Notes under the pieces: model-generated
Told to the model about the DNA's origin: nothing
Seen by the model: the letters and a program-made list of their open reading frames with translations, nothing else
Database searches by the model: none
Program-made: the position numbers and the translations under genes
Source of the DNA: Alnus glutinosa
Taxonomy: Eukaryota; Streptophyta; Magnoliopsida; Fagales; Betulaceae
Direction of reading: 5' to 3'
Assembly: GCF_958979055.1 (NCBI RefSeq)
Contig: NC_084899.1
Span: 23,875,501 to 23,939,500 of the forward strand
DNA: 64,000 nucleotides
Shown here: in pieces, positions 21,240 through 34,899 of the stretch
Layout of the letters: the number at the start of each line of letters is the position of its first letter
Numbering within the stretch: position 1 is the stretch's first letter

Positions 21240-21560
21240 TTAGATATGTTTGGATTTGCAATTTTCAAAAGCGCGATTTAAAATAACGATTTTAAAATGT
21301 GCGGTTTGAAAAATTAATTTTTAAAAATGCAGTTGAGCGTTTAACAAAATCGCAATTTAGTCTTTAAAATCGCAAATTAGTCTTTAAAATTATGCGTTTT
21401 CAAAATAGCATCATCTTAAGTGCGATTTGAAAAAGTAGATTTTCTGCGTTTTCAAATCGTAATTTTTAAAAACGCCGTTCCTAAACGATTTATGTTTTGT
21501 GATTTGGTTTAAAATCATACTTATTGTCTACGAAATAGCAATCTCAGACGCACCTTTAGT
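21240..21560. mobile_element. Small non-autonomous transposon remnant
   Basis: The segment is rich in AAATCGC/GCGATTT words in both orientations. Its ends look like inverted partners: TTTGGATTTGCAATTTTC on the left, and a right end whose reverse complement begins AGGTGCGTCTGAGATTGC. No open frame. Boundaries are approximate. Confidence 0.4.
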
Positions 21561-23491
21561 ATAATGTTATTCTTCACATTCATTTATCATACTAATTTCA
21601 CATAAGCTGAAGTGACATGATTTCTCATGTTAGTCCCTTTTTTTCTGAAAAAAAAAATAAAAAAAAAATATTAAAACACGTCACATCAGCTGGTATGAAA
21701 TGAAGGCGAAGAAAAGCATTACTCATCCTTTTTATTGGATATGCTTGTTCTCACTCTCACAATTTCCTCTACTCTAGAACATAGAGATGAAGATAATAGG
21801 TTATATATTCATTGTTTGGTGGGATAGTTAAGCTCCTTTTTTGTCATGCAGGGTCCCATTAATGGAGAGCCAAGCCAAAAGCAGTGTGCTGGATAACTTT
21901 TTAGATATGGTTCAATTGGAAAGTGTTGATGTTATTGGGTTGGTTGTGTGGGGAGGGTAGGAGAAGCATAGCTATCAGAATGTGAGTGCCATAAACAAGC
22001 AAACAAAAAGAGCTACCTTCAGTTTCTACCCAAACCTTTTATTAGAATTTCAACTGAAGCATGAAGAGCCCTACCAACAAGTCAATCACCATGGTCCGTG
22101 GCTGTCTAAATCAGGTGGTTCGCCAGAAATGAATAAAAAATTCAAATACATTTAGTAACATCCCTTATCTTAACCCTAGCTTAGCCCGTAAGTTAGTTCG
22201 TGGCGACGGACTTAGCTGTGCAGGCCCGATTGGTTGAGCCTAATTTAGTTTAGGAAAATAGTATAAGAGCAACTTAGTAACATTATGATGTGGAACCGAT
22301 CCTGTACGACGAAAAGACCCTAATAAGGACATTAGGGATTTGAGTGAAGGAAATTATGACACCCTAAAAAGTTGGTTCTACATTGAGTGGATAGATTATA
22401 AAGGTGTTCATAAGTGTTAAGTCTAATATTGATTTTTTATTAGGTGAAACTGAACTTTATAAATAATTATAAAAATCTCTTATTGCAACTTAACTAGTCT
22501 TTTTGAAGTGGTAATATAAATGTGATTAACACTTTTTCTTGAATCATTACATATTTCATTGTAGGTGATGACGTTGTAAAGGATATGATACTCCGAGCCT
22601 AGAATCCACATCTAGGTAAACCATATTACTCAAGTATTGATCAACCACCTATAGCTTAAAGTTACTCTATGGCTTTAAGGTAGTTATAGTGTCACATTTC
22701 CAAAGCTAAGATAGAGTTACTCTTTCGGACAAAGTTGTAAAGATCACGAGCTTTAAAAACAAATGTCAATTTATAGACTTAGTTGAAAGAAGACTTTGTT
22801 ATGCTTCAAAACAGATGAAATAATACTGTCAAGTTGCAGTAAAAGGTAAGTGCAAAGAAGAAAGAAAGTTGCGCATTTCTCCCACCTAAAATATACAAAG
22901 CCCACATCATAATCAAGATCTTTCACTCCAACAAACAAGTTTCTTTCACCAAAATAAGTTTCTTGCTTAATGATATCATCATGTCACAACAAATTGTCAG
23001 AAAATCAATGAATATAACCCAATATAATTAACACGTTTATTTATTACATAATCGTATGCCAGCAGCAGAATATTATGGCTTCACCATCTTGCCAACAAAT
23101 CCAATAGGTAGCATTTACTGCTATCCTAAATTTCTATTGAGAGCTAATGAAAAGTACAGATAGAGATTATCAGTAACTTTGTTGCCCGAATTGTTAACAA
23201 TTTGAACAACAAATGTGGAAGAATCCCTATAGGGCCCACCTGCCAAACAAGTGGACGAATAATCCAAAACTTGCTTGAGCATGTAGACTCTATATTAACT
23301 CTCTCACATTTGCTCCCAGATCCGAGTAGCAAGTTGTTAGAGATTCAGATCCGAAAAGTACTACAATCCCTTTTTATCACTTAAAAGCTTTCTCATTTTT
23401 TCTTGTACATTTGGCTTTAAATATAAATCCCTATCAAATATTTTTTGAGGTTTATTTGATTCATAAAGAAAAAGAATAAACTTCAGCAAGA
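21561..23491. other. Gene-free interval with degenerate repeats
   Basis: No credible gene. The block at about 22160-22420 looks like a decayed retroelement. The segment 23160-23370 (GTTGCCCGAATTGTTAACAA near the left, CAAGTTGTTAGAGATTCAGA near the right) resembles 27495-27600 and 48640-48880, so it is a dispersed element. The part next to 23491 should hold the ABC gene's 3' untranslated region. Confidence 0.45.
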
Positions 23492-26400
23492 CTAACGGTA
23501 GTATGCCATGTGTCTGGATGACTTAAAAGGAGAAGCACCAAAAGGAGATGTCTTCTGGATTTGGGCAGGAGGGTTAATGGGTTTCTTCTTCTCACGCTTG
23601 GTTTCAGCACGGAGCCAGGCCTCAACCACGGAAAGCAGATTGGCTGAATTCTTCAATTCATTAACCTCTGATAACTTATCTGCCCTCCTCAACTCCCCAT
23701 CTTGGATGTATGCCAAATGTGTTGCCCATGTCTCTAGACCATCAAAAATGTGTGTTGCATATACTACTGTGGCTCCTCTCTATAGAAAATATGTCAACAT
23801 TATTACTGGCAATATGTTCACGTATATAGGATGTTATCAACATGAGAGTGACATTCCCCATCACATGATTTACTGGTGTGTCAAGACTGTTATGCATATC
23901 TAGTGTCTCCTTTTAAGTGTTTCCATGCTTCAAAATCTAGTGCGTGCATGCATCTGAATGTAATTATAGATATAGCAAGTGAAAACCTGATCGCATTCTT
24001 CCTTAAAGAAGTCAAGTAAGTCCAGTCTAGCAACAACATCCAGGTCAACAGTAACCTCATCTAGCAAAAGGACCTGTGAATGTACCATAAATAGTGTCTA
24101 GTTAGTAATAAGTGAGACTGCTATGAGGTTCCACTGAATGTTCTTCATAGTTGGAACCCAAATGCAATATGATATGGCCATTAAATAGAGGTGCCAACAT
24201 CTAGAAGTTGAAGACAAAGCAATTCAAAGAAATATTCTTTTTGATAAGTAATCGATATATTATTAAAATCGTAAGGCGCCCCAGATACACAGAAAGTATA
24301 TAAGAAAAAACACTTAACTAGAAGAAGATAAACTAGTGAATGGTTAAAACTTTCAACAAAGAAAAAAAGCAAGCATAAACATCACAACGAGTTTCAAGGA
24401 AGATACCAAATTGGAACGAGGATGGTACAACCCTATAACTCATATTCAGTCCCACGTTCATAATTCTATAATACCTTGAAAGGATGAAGAAGACCCATGC
24501 AGATTTGGACTCGACGCCTCTGCCCATCAGATACCTTATGCATTCGCCATTGCAGATCAATATCAAGTAGCTCAATCAAACTCTCTCTCCTAACAGGGTC
24601 AATCCCTTCAACTGCCAAAAGAGAATATCAGTACAGTCCCAGTTTTTCTTAATATCAACAGGAAAGGAAAATTATTGTAGGGAGAATGCAAAGGACTGTC
24701 CATCCATCTTATGGATACATACACATGCATGCACATACATAAAGATACTTAAGGCAGCAGCAGAGGATTTGCTGTATATTTATATATCTCATAATGGGTA
24801 TAACATCAATAATGTGGTTATCAGCAGTAGAAAAAAATGTGCCATGCAGTATAATACGCACCTCCAAATATCATATGTTCGGCAGAAAAATCACCCTGAA
24901 GTGGAATCTCACCCTGAATGTTTGCAGACAATTTTGTTCAGAGCATGACAAATGCATGTGATTGGGGTAAAAAGATAAACAGGTGACAATCACCTGATTG
25001 AGTTCGTTCATAGATATCTCTAGCGAGTTCAGAGTATGCAATCAAACAAGAACCCACAGTGATGATACCCAATACCCATAATAGGGCTAACGAACTAGAG
25101 GCTCATCCATATAAGAGGTATAAGAGATCTATTTTTTAGAAAAAGAGAGAGAGGTCAATCAGATTATCTTATAGAAGATAACTGACCATGCATACACACC
25201 ACCCATTTGATTAATCTGCCCTAAGGAGAGAAGAAAAAGAAACACATATCTACAGCACACCAGTTTGCTTTTGATCTTAAATTGTTGACCATACTACATC
25301 TACAATCAAGGTGATCTATTGTTAGGACTCTTGGAATTGGCACGTAATCATAGTGTGTTGTGTTTGCATGCATGCATGTGTGTGCGTCTGCGTGCTTGTA
25401 TGTTTGTCTATGATGCAAAGAGTGAGAACGATGAAATTTGAATGAAATAGTGAAGTGAACAAGAAGAATGGTGAATATTCTCTTGTTAGCACTGTAAGTG
25501 ACAGGGAATAATGATTGTGTTTTATTATTTATTAACTCCCTGGAAATCCCAGAAAATATAATTGACAAATGGCAATTTACCTAACAAAAATTTGTTAGTA
25601 ATTCTTCATTAGGAAAATCCATACTTGATTGGAAAAGACACCTACACAGAAATATCATCATCATCACAAGCTAATTCTTACCAACCTAAGTAACAAAGAA
25701 ACTCTGACTACAGCCTTTTCTATCTCAAATACGTAAAGAAAAAATCATGTTAGAAACGCATAGATATGGACATCTGCATATCAATTTTGTGGTGGATGCT
25801 GTGTTAAATGCATCAAACTTGTGTCTGATAACATTCATGTCCTTGACAGGTCTTACATAATACAACAGTATATAAACTATGATATCCAAGGGGTATAGTT
25901 TTGTGAAATAAATACAATGAAATTAAGGACTAATAGCATAAATAATGTCAAAAGTAAGATTATCTAATAGATGAGAGTTAAGGGCTGACAATCTTATAAA
26001 AAAAAAATACACTATAAAATTTGTAAATAACTTGCGCATTGCCCAAGACATAATTAGTGCTATTCTTCTTCGAAACAGACCAATCAACAAAGGGCTACCG
26101 CTTATCAGATACAAGATTCATGTAATTGTAAATTTCTACCAGCTTTAATTCAATCAAGGGACACCTTCATCATTTTTTTTTATTTTTTATTATTATTATT
26201 TAAAAGAATCAAGGCCTATGAATCAGAGAGTTCAAGAACTCACAGCGGAGCCAACTGTTTTACTCCAAGATCCTCCCAAATAGGCTAAGTCGCCACCACA
26301 CACCAACTGGGTGTCATGAAAAGCCGATTGATTCAGCACGCGCACCACATCTCTTCCTCCTACCATATTTTTACCCGCAAGAATCTTCAGCAAAGTGGTC

Positions 26401-27006
26401 TTCCCTGCACACAATGAGCAATGCCTAAGTGTGACAGAAAACCCAAAAAAGAAGAGGACATTTTTGGCACATTTCTCCCCTACAACATGAGTAACCACAC
26501 ACTTTTGTTGTTATTAATCGACGTGGGTGTTCTCCAACAAGCTCAGCACAGCACAGCAAAAAAATGCTAAGTGCTAAAAATCCAAAAAAGGCTCAATTTT
26601 TTATTGCAAGATTCGTGACCACAAAAAAAAAAAAAAAAAGTTTTTTGGCAAACAAAATTAACACAAATTTGAGTTCAAAAAATCAAAAGCTCTTCAGTCA
26701 AAATATTTTCACAAATTTAAGCTCTTCTTCTGACAAACGAATCGATTATCAGATATTTAATATTTTACACAACAACTATCCCAGGAAAACTTTGACCAAG
26801 GAAATGAATTCGTGCATTTGGTTTTTACCAGATCCGTTGGCACCAACGAGAAGGCATCGAGATCCGGGTAGGAGCTCGAGGTTGAAGTCGGCAAAGAGCG
26901 GTGGCTCTCCCTCGTACGCGAATTGCATGCCGCAGACTCTGATAGCGTTTGAACTCTCATTTTCTTCTTCTTCTCCTCTCGGCTTCGAAGCTTCATTGTT
27001 CACCAT
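23492..27006 (-). CDS. Soluble ABC ATPase, ABCI19/20/21-like
   Basis: Spliced exons, 5' to 3': 27006-26829, 26404-26244, 24913-24862, 24611-24475, 24073-23987, 23779-23492, giving 300 residues. One nucleotide-binding domain with no membrane segments. Walker A is GANGSGKT (55-62, split across exons 1 and 2). The signature loop reads [10 protein letters not shown] (157-166) in place of canonical LSGGQ. Walker B is [12 protein letters not shown] (177-188, catalytic Glu182) and the switch is YATH (His215). After the fold is a Lys/Pro-rich tail ending in SSRHMAYYR. Lone ATPases of this type in plants (Arabidopsis ABCI19, ABCI20, ABCI21) are reported to associate with one another at the ER and to affect cytokinin responses; that function is taken from the family. 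Which of the three it matches best needs a tree. Confidence 0.92.
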
Positions 27007-28000
27007 TTTTGGCTCTGCGAAAAATGGAGTTGTATGGATTTGATCGTGTATTCCCGGGTCATTTTATATTAGCCCTGCGCGAACCTGTTTCAGGGGGCTG
27101 TTCGTTGTCCAAAATGCTGTTGGGAGCGGACGATTGGCCTCCACAAGTGCCACGATTTGAAGTCCTGGGAAGCCACGTCAGAGGTTGAACAATGAGGCCT
27201 TTTTTTGTGGCAAGTACATTTCTTGAGTTTAAACATGTCCTATTTTTATTGATTACCATATCTTCTAGTTTAAGTTATTTACAATCACATAAATGATCAA
27301 AAGTTTATAGTTGACAATGTAGATATTAATTTTTTTATTTTTTTTTGATAAGATGTAGATATTAATTAATTCAATTGATAAGCAAATTGCTACTATTTTT
27401 ATAGGAAAAATTGTGGTACTTCTAACAACATATAAAAAAATATGAGTAGTTTAGTAAAATAAAACCGATATGATACCAAAAAAAAAAAAAAAATGGTACA
27501 TGACATAAATTTAGAAATAGAGATCCGGATAATTTTGTTGTCTGAATTGATAACAATTCAAACAGTAAATATGAGATAATTCTTATAAAATCTAGTCTTA
27601 TATGTATATAAGTGTCAAACGAGCTAGACAACATAGAGTAATGTTTGCTGCACAACATTTGTACAATATAACTGATGTGCTCAGTATTTTTACTTTTTTT
27701 TTTTTAAAAAAAAAAATTGCTGACATCAATTTTATTGTACAAAGTGTGTACAAATGTTGTGCAACAAATATTACTCAGACAATATATATGGCACCACATT
27801 AATAAAGTAAAATAAAAGTGTGAATTATAGAATTACTTTTTTAATAGGAAAATTCACAAGGATTATTTTTGGAATATAAGCAGACGACTACTTCTTATAA
27901 TAATAAGCCGTCGTTGACGGTTGACCTTTATTTCTATTCCTTTGTCTCTAATACGACCGTCGCACAAGGTATATAGGAAATCCAATAAATAGTTGAAAAC
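27007..28000. promoter_or_regulatory. Divergent promoter interval, ABCI and CHR8
   Basis: The ABC gene reads left from 27006 and CHR8 reads right from 28413 with its leader starting near 28000, so about 1 kb serves both promoters. It contains a MITE (27636-27776) and a repeat fragment (27495-27600). No TATA box could be assigned confidently. Confidence 0.5.
27636..27776. mobile_element. MITE with GAGTAATG ends and 10-bp target duplication
   Basis: A near-palindromic fold-back: the left arm starts GAGTAATGTTTGCTGCACAA and the right arm ends AATATTACTC after a matching TTGTGCAAC segment, around a T/A loop. Flanks AGACAACATA (27626-27635) and AGACAATATA (27777-27786) match at nine of ten bases. 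A duplication of this length fits the Mutator superfamily. Confidence 0.75.
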
Positions 28001-28412
28001 CCAAACAGCGCCACAGAGGGCGAGCGAGCGAGCGGAGATCATCGACCCCTTGAATCAAGGGCTTTGTAGAGATTGAATTTCGCATCTTTTGGGGGGGGGG
28101 TCCTGGTACGTTCTCTATAAATTTCCTTATCGGAATTGGTTTGTTATTGATGTTTCTTAAAGTTTCTCCCTTTGCATATGATCCAATATTCATTGTTATT
28201 CACTCATTGCCCAAATTGGATTCTTTGTTTGTTAATTGGAGTAGCTCACTGTTAGCTGCCAAAAGATGTTTTGTGTTTTCTGGTTTGAACGCAAAGTTTA
28301 TTGAAGATGCTGATGAATAATGAATATATTGATGCATGTTCTTTGTTCGTAGTGTCATTTTCTTGTCTACTTCATGACATTGTAGTGGAGGAGCAGCGGC
28401 CGATGCGATTCT
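28000..28412 (+). promoter_or_regulatory. Probable CHR8 5' leader with intron
   Basis: A GC-rich leader (CGAGCGAGCGAGCGG at about 28020) ends at a donor CCTG|GTACGT near 28105. A plausible acceptor CATTGTAG lies near 28384, about 28 bases before the start codon at 28413. A 10-G run sits just before the donor. Confidence 0.5.
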
Positions 28413-31400
28413 ATGGCCGAAGACGAGGATAGAGTTCTGCTTAATAGTTTGGGTATAACCTCCGCGAATCCTGAGGATATCGAGCGTGACATACTAGCAG
28501 AGGTATTGGCCCGGACTCTGTTAACTTTAGTAGAATATGTAACATTCAATGTGTTTAGTTAAGAATAGGATCCTCTCCATTTCAAGTCAAGAATTTGTTT
28601 TGTTGCATTTAACGATGTAAATATTTTAAATAATGTGCCAACATATACACCAATCTATGAATCTAATTTGGACCATGAAGTGGATCCTCTCAATTTCACT
28701 TCCGATCACGGAGAAAATTTATTCTCGTTGTTAGTGTTGTTATTCTAAGTTTAATTGTTGATATGAAATTGAACTCAGTGAGAGCTGTTTTAGTTCTTCA
28801 AATGTTAATTGTTAGGGTTTAAGGAATATTTTTATGTGAATTTAGGATGTATTGGGTTGAAAACATGAGTTTGTCGATTGAAATTATGGAATCTGACAAT
28901 AGTGATCCTCAAATGGCAGGCAATAAGGAATGGTGAGAATGGTAGTGAAGTTGGAGGGAGCGCGGAGGAGGAACCTCTTGAGAAGTCGGAAAGTATTGAC
29001 CCGCCATCCGCCAGCCAAGCAAAACTCTACCATAAATTGAGGGTAGTAGAGTTTGAAATAGATGCCGTTGCCTCCACTGTCGAGCAGGCAAGGAATGTTG
29101 CAAGTGACGGTAATGACCGTGGGGAACTTGGAAATCATGAGGATGGTGGTCAGGTTTCCCCTAATGACTTAAACCTTCAGCATGCCTTGGCTGCTGATCG
29201 GCTTAGAAGCCTCAAGAAAACCAAGGCTCAACTTGACAAGGAACTTTCAGATTTGCGCAAGGGTGACTCTTCCAAAGGTGTTGACCATGGCAAGGTGTTA
29301 CGAGATCTGGTCAAGGGAGAGCCAAAACGCAAGAGGAAGTTAAAAGAGGTTCAAAAATCATGGAAACATGTAGAAAAGAGACAGAAAATAGTCTCATTTG
29401 AGGAGGATACTGGTTTTGATGCAATTTTGGATGCAGCATCTGCAGGCTTTGTTGAAACAGTAAGTTTAACATAGTCTTAAAAGTCTACTCAGCACAGCAT
29501 TGATGAGATTTGTGGCAGAACTGAAAAGGATATGATAATAGAATTTTTTTTTTTTTTCAGTGATTCAAATTAATTGATAGTTAACCAAAAAAAAAAAGGA
29601 AGAGTGAGGACTAATTTTAGCCTGTTTACATTTTAGGAAAGGGATGAATTCATTCGGAAAGGAATTTTAACCCCTTTTCATAAGCTGAAGGGCTTTGAGC
29701 GCCGTCTTCAACGACCAGGGTCATTTAATAGGCTCGATGTACCTGAGAAAGAAGATGACAGTAATGATCTTGTTGCTGCAAGTGTTGCCAGAGTTGTACG
29801 GTCAATGTCGGAGGCTGCTAAAGCTCGCCCAACAACCAAGCTCTTTGATCCAGAAGCTTTGCCAAAGCTTGATGCACCCACTCGTCCTTTTCATAGGATA
29901 AAAACACCTTTACAATTTCCTCGATCCCCAGAAAGAGAGCTAGAAAAGAATGATACTTCAAAAAGAAAAAAGAAAAACAAACGGCCTTTGCCTGGCAGGA
30001 AGTGGACAAAGCTCATTTCTTGTGAGGAAAAACACTTGGAAGAAAGTGGTAAGGTCAATATTCTGTTTGCTTTCAGTATTAGGTAGTTCTCTGGTCTTAA
30101 TGTTTGCTGAGAATCAGTCTGTTGGATTGATGTGTGCCAACTGATGCATTGGTGCCTGGCTTTCTGACAATTCTTTGGTTTATATTTTCATCTAGCCCTG
30201 TTTTGGTGTAGCTTTTGTTGAATATGGTGTGATGTTTTATTAGGAGTTAGTAGATGGGCTGTATGTATGAGGAAATGGTGAGGCGTTGAATGGTAAGATA
30301 CTTTCGTAATGTTGGACCTTGGCTAGGTATAAGGATTACATCACGCAGCTTGTCTATCTATGTTTTTTTTTTTTTTTTTAATGAATAATAATAATTTTAT
30401 AGAAATAAAAAAGGCAAAGCCCTAGATGCTACTACAATATAAAAAACAAATCAAATCTGCAACCCGGCTTGTTGATCTTATTAGCATATCTTGGATATAG
30501 ACAAGTGGCCTGCCTATAGATTAGTCCATTTTGTGTTGGCCTCTATTTTTTTTTCTTCATATACTTAATGATCCTTTTGTCCTAGGCACGTGATCTCAAG
30601 TTAAAGGATTACTGTTTCTTCCTAAAATTTTGAATGAGTGGCAATGATCAAACGTGCTTCTTTTTATTATTATTACTATTTTTATTTAGAAGAGAACTTC
30701 CGGGCCAGGAAGGAGCCAAAAATTGTGAGCGCCTAATTTTCTTCTTTTAATATTTAACTTCCTTTTCTCATTTACATTGTACGCATGAAACATGCACACA
30801 ACCATGTCTGCATAGTGTATGTTCTTGACCTTATATTCTAGTTACCAGCAGATGGCATGCATCTGGTCATGTGGGAACAATTAGTTATTTTTAATCTGAG
30901 GAGTTTTACCAGAACTGGGAGGTAGTAATTACACATTTTAATTTGTTTCTTATGTGTTGTCCAGAATTTCACATGTCCTGTATTGAACCATGTATCTTCA
31001 TATCAACCTTGTTATTTTTCTTGCAGAGGATGCAAGGGACAAAGTAGTAAGCTCCAGTTGTGAAGATGAGAAGCCAGAGGGTGTTAAAGACGTGGATGAT
31101 TATGAACCTCCTTTTGTAACACTTGAAGGTGGGCTGAAAATACCAGAAAGCATCTTTTGCGCACTTTTTGACTATCAAAAAGTGGGAGTACAGTGGTTGT
31201 GGGAATTGCATTGCCAAAGAGCAGGTGGTATTATTGGAGATGAGATGGGTCTTGGTAAGACAATCCAAGTCTTATCTTTTCTTGGTGCGCTGCATTTCAG
31301 TAATATGTACAAACCGAGCATTGTTGTCTGCCCCGTTACACTCTTGCGACAGTGGAAAAGGGAAGCACAAAAATGGTGCCCAAGCTTTCATGTGGTGATA

Positions 31401-34400
31401 CTACATGATTCTGCTCAGGATACTATTAATAGGAAGAAGCGAGCCAAATCAAATGATAGTGATTACGAAAGCGAAGCTTCATTTGACAGTGAATATGAGG
31501 GAGACATCTCGTCTAGGAGCAGTGGAAAATGGGATTCCTTGATAAACCGTGTTTTGAGATCGGAATCTGGGTTGCTTATCACCACTTATGAGCAACTGCG
31601 CATATTAGGTGAAAAATTGCTTGATATTGAATGGGGTTATGCAGTTCTGGATGAAGGACACCGAATTCGGAATCCTAATGCGGAGATTACTCTAGTTTGC
31701 AAGCAGCTACAGACAGTTCATCGAATAATAATGACTGGTGCTCCAATTCAGAACAAACTGGCTGAACTGTGGTCTTTATTTGATTTTGTTTTCCCTGGGA
31801 AGCTGGGTGTCTTGCCTGTATTTGAGGCAGAGTTTGCAGTCCCCATATCTGTTGGTGGTTATGCTAATGCTTCACCATTGCAAGTATCCACAGCTTACAG
31901 GTGACCTTTGTGATATCTCCGAACATTTTTAGAAGGGTCTGGTTTATATTTCAATTTTTTAGTATGTACAGCCTGATTTGAGACGCCCAGAAAAGAATTT
32001 CAGTTAAAAAATAAAAACCTGGCTTGTCATGTCTCGAGTTATTCACTTAGTCTTGAATGTTGAAAGATCCCCTGGCTGAGGGGAGAGGGTGTGGGCAGGA
32101 AGAGAAGGAGCTCATTATTCACTTAAGTTTGGATGATTCACGATTTTCTTTTTCATGAGTTTCTTAACCGACTTGCCCAAAAAGGGTTTCTACAATTTCT
32201 GATTTTCAAAATTTCCTAAAAGAGTATTTTCCAAGTCTTAAATTGTTTTGCTGTCAGGTGTGCTGTGGTCCTGCGGGACTTGATCATGCCTTATCTCCTA
32301 CGACGTATGAAGGCTGATGTGAATGCCGATCTTCCAAAGAAGACCGAACATGTCCTCTTTTGCAGCCTCACTGCAGAGCAACGATCTGTGTATAGAGCTT
32401 TTCTAGCTAGCACTGAGGTGGAACAGATTTTAGATGGCAATAGAAATTCTCTTTATGGAATTGATGTGATGCGTAAGATTTGCAACCACCCTGATCTGCT
32501 TGAGAGGGAGCATTCCGGCCACAATCCAGACTATGGGAATCCAGAACGCAGTGGAAAAATGAAAGTTGTTGACCAAGTGCTTAAGGTTTGGAAGGAACAA
32601 GGCCATCGTGTTCTTCTGTTTTCACAAACTCAACAAATGCTTGATATTCTTGAGAAGTTTTTGATTACCGCTGGCTACAGCTACAGGAGAATGGATGGTC
32701 TTACTCCCATAAAACAAAGAATGGCCTTGATGGATGAATTTAATAACTCAAATGATGTATTTATCTTCATTTTAACGACCAAGGTTGGTGGTTTGGGAAC
32801 AAATCTAACTGGTGCAGACCGGGTGATCATCTATGATCCTGACTGGAACCCTTCAACTGACATGCAGGTGCTTTTTTCTGTTTGATCCCCCCCACCCCAT
32901 CTTACATATTCTCTAGTTCATGAAATATAAAGAATCTCACAAGTATGATATGATGCTTTTGATGCCTTCTGCATAAATTTAATGTCCAAGGAATCCCACA
33001 TAAATTTTCTTTGAACAATTATCTCAATTTCAGGCAGAATGGAAATTAATTCTTGACGTGAAATGTTGCTTCATTTGAATAGACACCCCTGTAAATCAAG
33101 GGTAACATTTTACTTTAACAGGCCAGGGAGCGTGCTTGGCGTATTGGTCAGAAACGGGACGTAACAGTGTATAGATTGATCACAAGTGGAGCCATAGAGG
33201 AGAAGGTGTACCACCGGCAGATTTACAAACATTTTCTCACTAATAAGATTTTGAAGAACCCACAGCAGAGAAGGTTCTTTAAAGCTCGAGATATGAAGGA
33301 TCTTTTTGTCCTGAATGACGACAGAGAGAGTGGGTCAACTGAAACATCTAATATTTTTGGTCAACTTTCTGAAGATGTAAACGTTGTTGGGGCTCAGAAA
33401 GATAAACAGGATAAGCAAAAATCTCTTGAAGTTTCTGCACGACATGCTGACGGTGTTGCAGCTGAAAATGATAACAAATCAGGGATTGCAACTTCGAGTG
33501 GGAAAGGAAAAGAAAAAGCTGATCGCAGTGATGGTGATGGTGATGAAGAAACAAACATTTTAAGGAGTCTTTTTGGCGCCCATGGGATACATGTAAGTTT
33601 CCTCAATGTTGTTATTGTGCTTGGTTTGTACCTTTCTTTGATGGCATTATCATGTAAATCGACCATAAATTAAATTTTCTTCATGATTGTTGTCTGGTTG
33701 CATTTGGAAAGCTGGAATGTTAGTATATTTTGATAAGGGAAGGCTAGCGTTAGACCATTTTGACGTCATTCTCAAGTGTTGCAACAGAATGTAGATATTA
33801 ATGGGGTTTTCTTAATTCACACTTGTTTTGGTGCAAGCCATTTTTGACAAAAAGGCATAATGAACTGCTTATTTTAGATCCCACTTTTGCTCCATCATAA
33901 CTCCACTTTTTTCTGAGTGCAGTCCGATTTCTTTTGTAACGTCACTTGGTGTTGTTTTTCATCTACAGAGTGCCATGAACCATGATGTAATCATGAACGC
34001 CCATGATGGGGAGAAGATGAGGCTTGAGGAGCAAGCTTCCCAAGTTGCACAAAGAGCAGCAGAAGCATTGCGCCAGTCACGGATGCTCCGTAGTCGTGAC
34101 AGTATTTCTGTCCCAACATGGACCGGGAAATCCGGGACTGCTGGTGCGCCATCATCTATGCGTCAGAAGTTCGGTTCAACTGTGAACTCTCAGTTGACAA
34201 ATAATACTAAATCACTAAATGGATTGTCCAGCAATGGAACCAGCAGTATAAATGGAATTGCAGCTGGGGCATCCGCTGGGAAGGCACTATCTTCAGCTGA
34301 ACTATTAGCTAGAATACGAAGTAGCCAAGAAAGAGCTGTTGGTGCTGGACTTGAACAACAGCTGGCTTCAAGTTCTCGTAACGAGGCAAGATCTACCGAT

Positions 34401-34649
34401 GTTGGGCCTTCCAGACCATCGAAGAACAAAGCTAGAGTGCAGCCTGAAGTATTGATACGTCAGATCTGTACATTTATACAACAAAAAGGTGGAAGTACCA
34501 CTTCAGGCAGCATTGTGCAGCACTTCAAAGAGAGGATACCTGCCGAGGATCTACCCTTGTTTAAGAATCTTTTGAAGGAAATAGCAACACTAGAGAAAAT
34601 CCTGAATGAATCGCATTGGGTTCTAAAACCAGAGTATCTACAGAAATAA
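28413..34649 (+). CDS. CHR8: SNF2 ATPase, CSB/ERCC6 homologue CHR8
   Basis: Spliced exons 28413-28502, 28920-29459, 29637-30048, 31027-31900, 32258-32867, 33122-33592, 33969-34649 give 1225 residues, close to Arabidopsis CHR8. The N-terminal half is charged and coiled-coil-like (heptads around [20 protein letters not shown]). The SNF2 core shows motif [12 protein letters not shown] (Lys425), motif II DEGH (556-559), motif [11 protein letters not shown], motif [14 protein letters not shown] and motif [12 protein letters not shown]. An acidic Ser/Asp/Glu insert lies between motifs Ia and II. The C-terminal segment resembles the ubiquitin-binding/winged-helix end of CSB. By family it is a DNA translocase that recognises stalled RNA polymerase II and starts transcription-coupled repair in the nucleus. 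No frame breaks were seen. Confidence 0.95.
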
Positions 34650-34889
34650 TCATCAAATATTTCAAGGATCTGCAGCCATGTTCATAACTGCTTGGTCGTT
34701 TTCGCCAGTTGATCATTGTTTCTTCCAATTTTTCAGCGACAGGTAAAGGTGACAAGAAAGTCCTCTTCGTGGTTTCTCGGTCATTTTTGGCACTTTTTGA
34801 TTCATACCACACGGAACATCCTTTTGCTGTACAGTACAAAATGTAGACACTTTTTTTTTATTTGGAAACTTCTAAAATTCATTCAAAAT
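34650..34889 (+). other. CHR8 3' untranslated region, probable
   Basis: Directly follows the CHR8 stop codon and lacks coding potential. The poly-A site is not evident from sequence alone. Confidence 0.4.
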
Positions 34890-34899
34890 GTTTAGGACC

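Noticed and set aside
22300-22330. GACGAAAAGACCCT, resembling a conserved large-subunit rRNA stretch
   Set aside because: The match is only about 14 bases and neighbouring rRNA sequence is absent; chance or decayed repeat.
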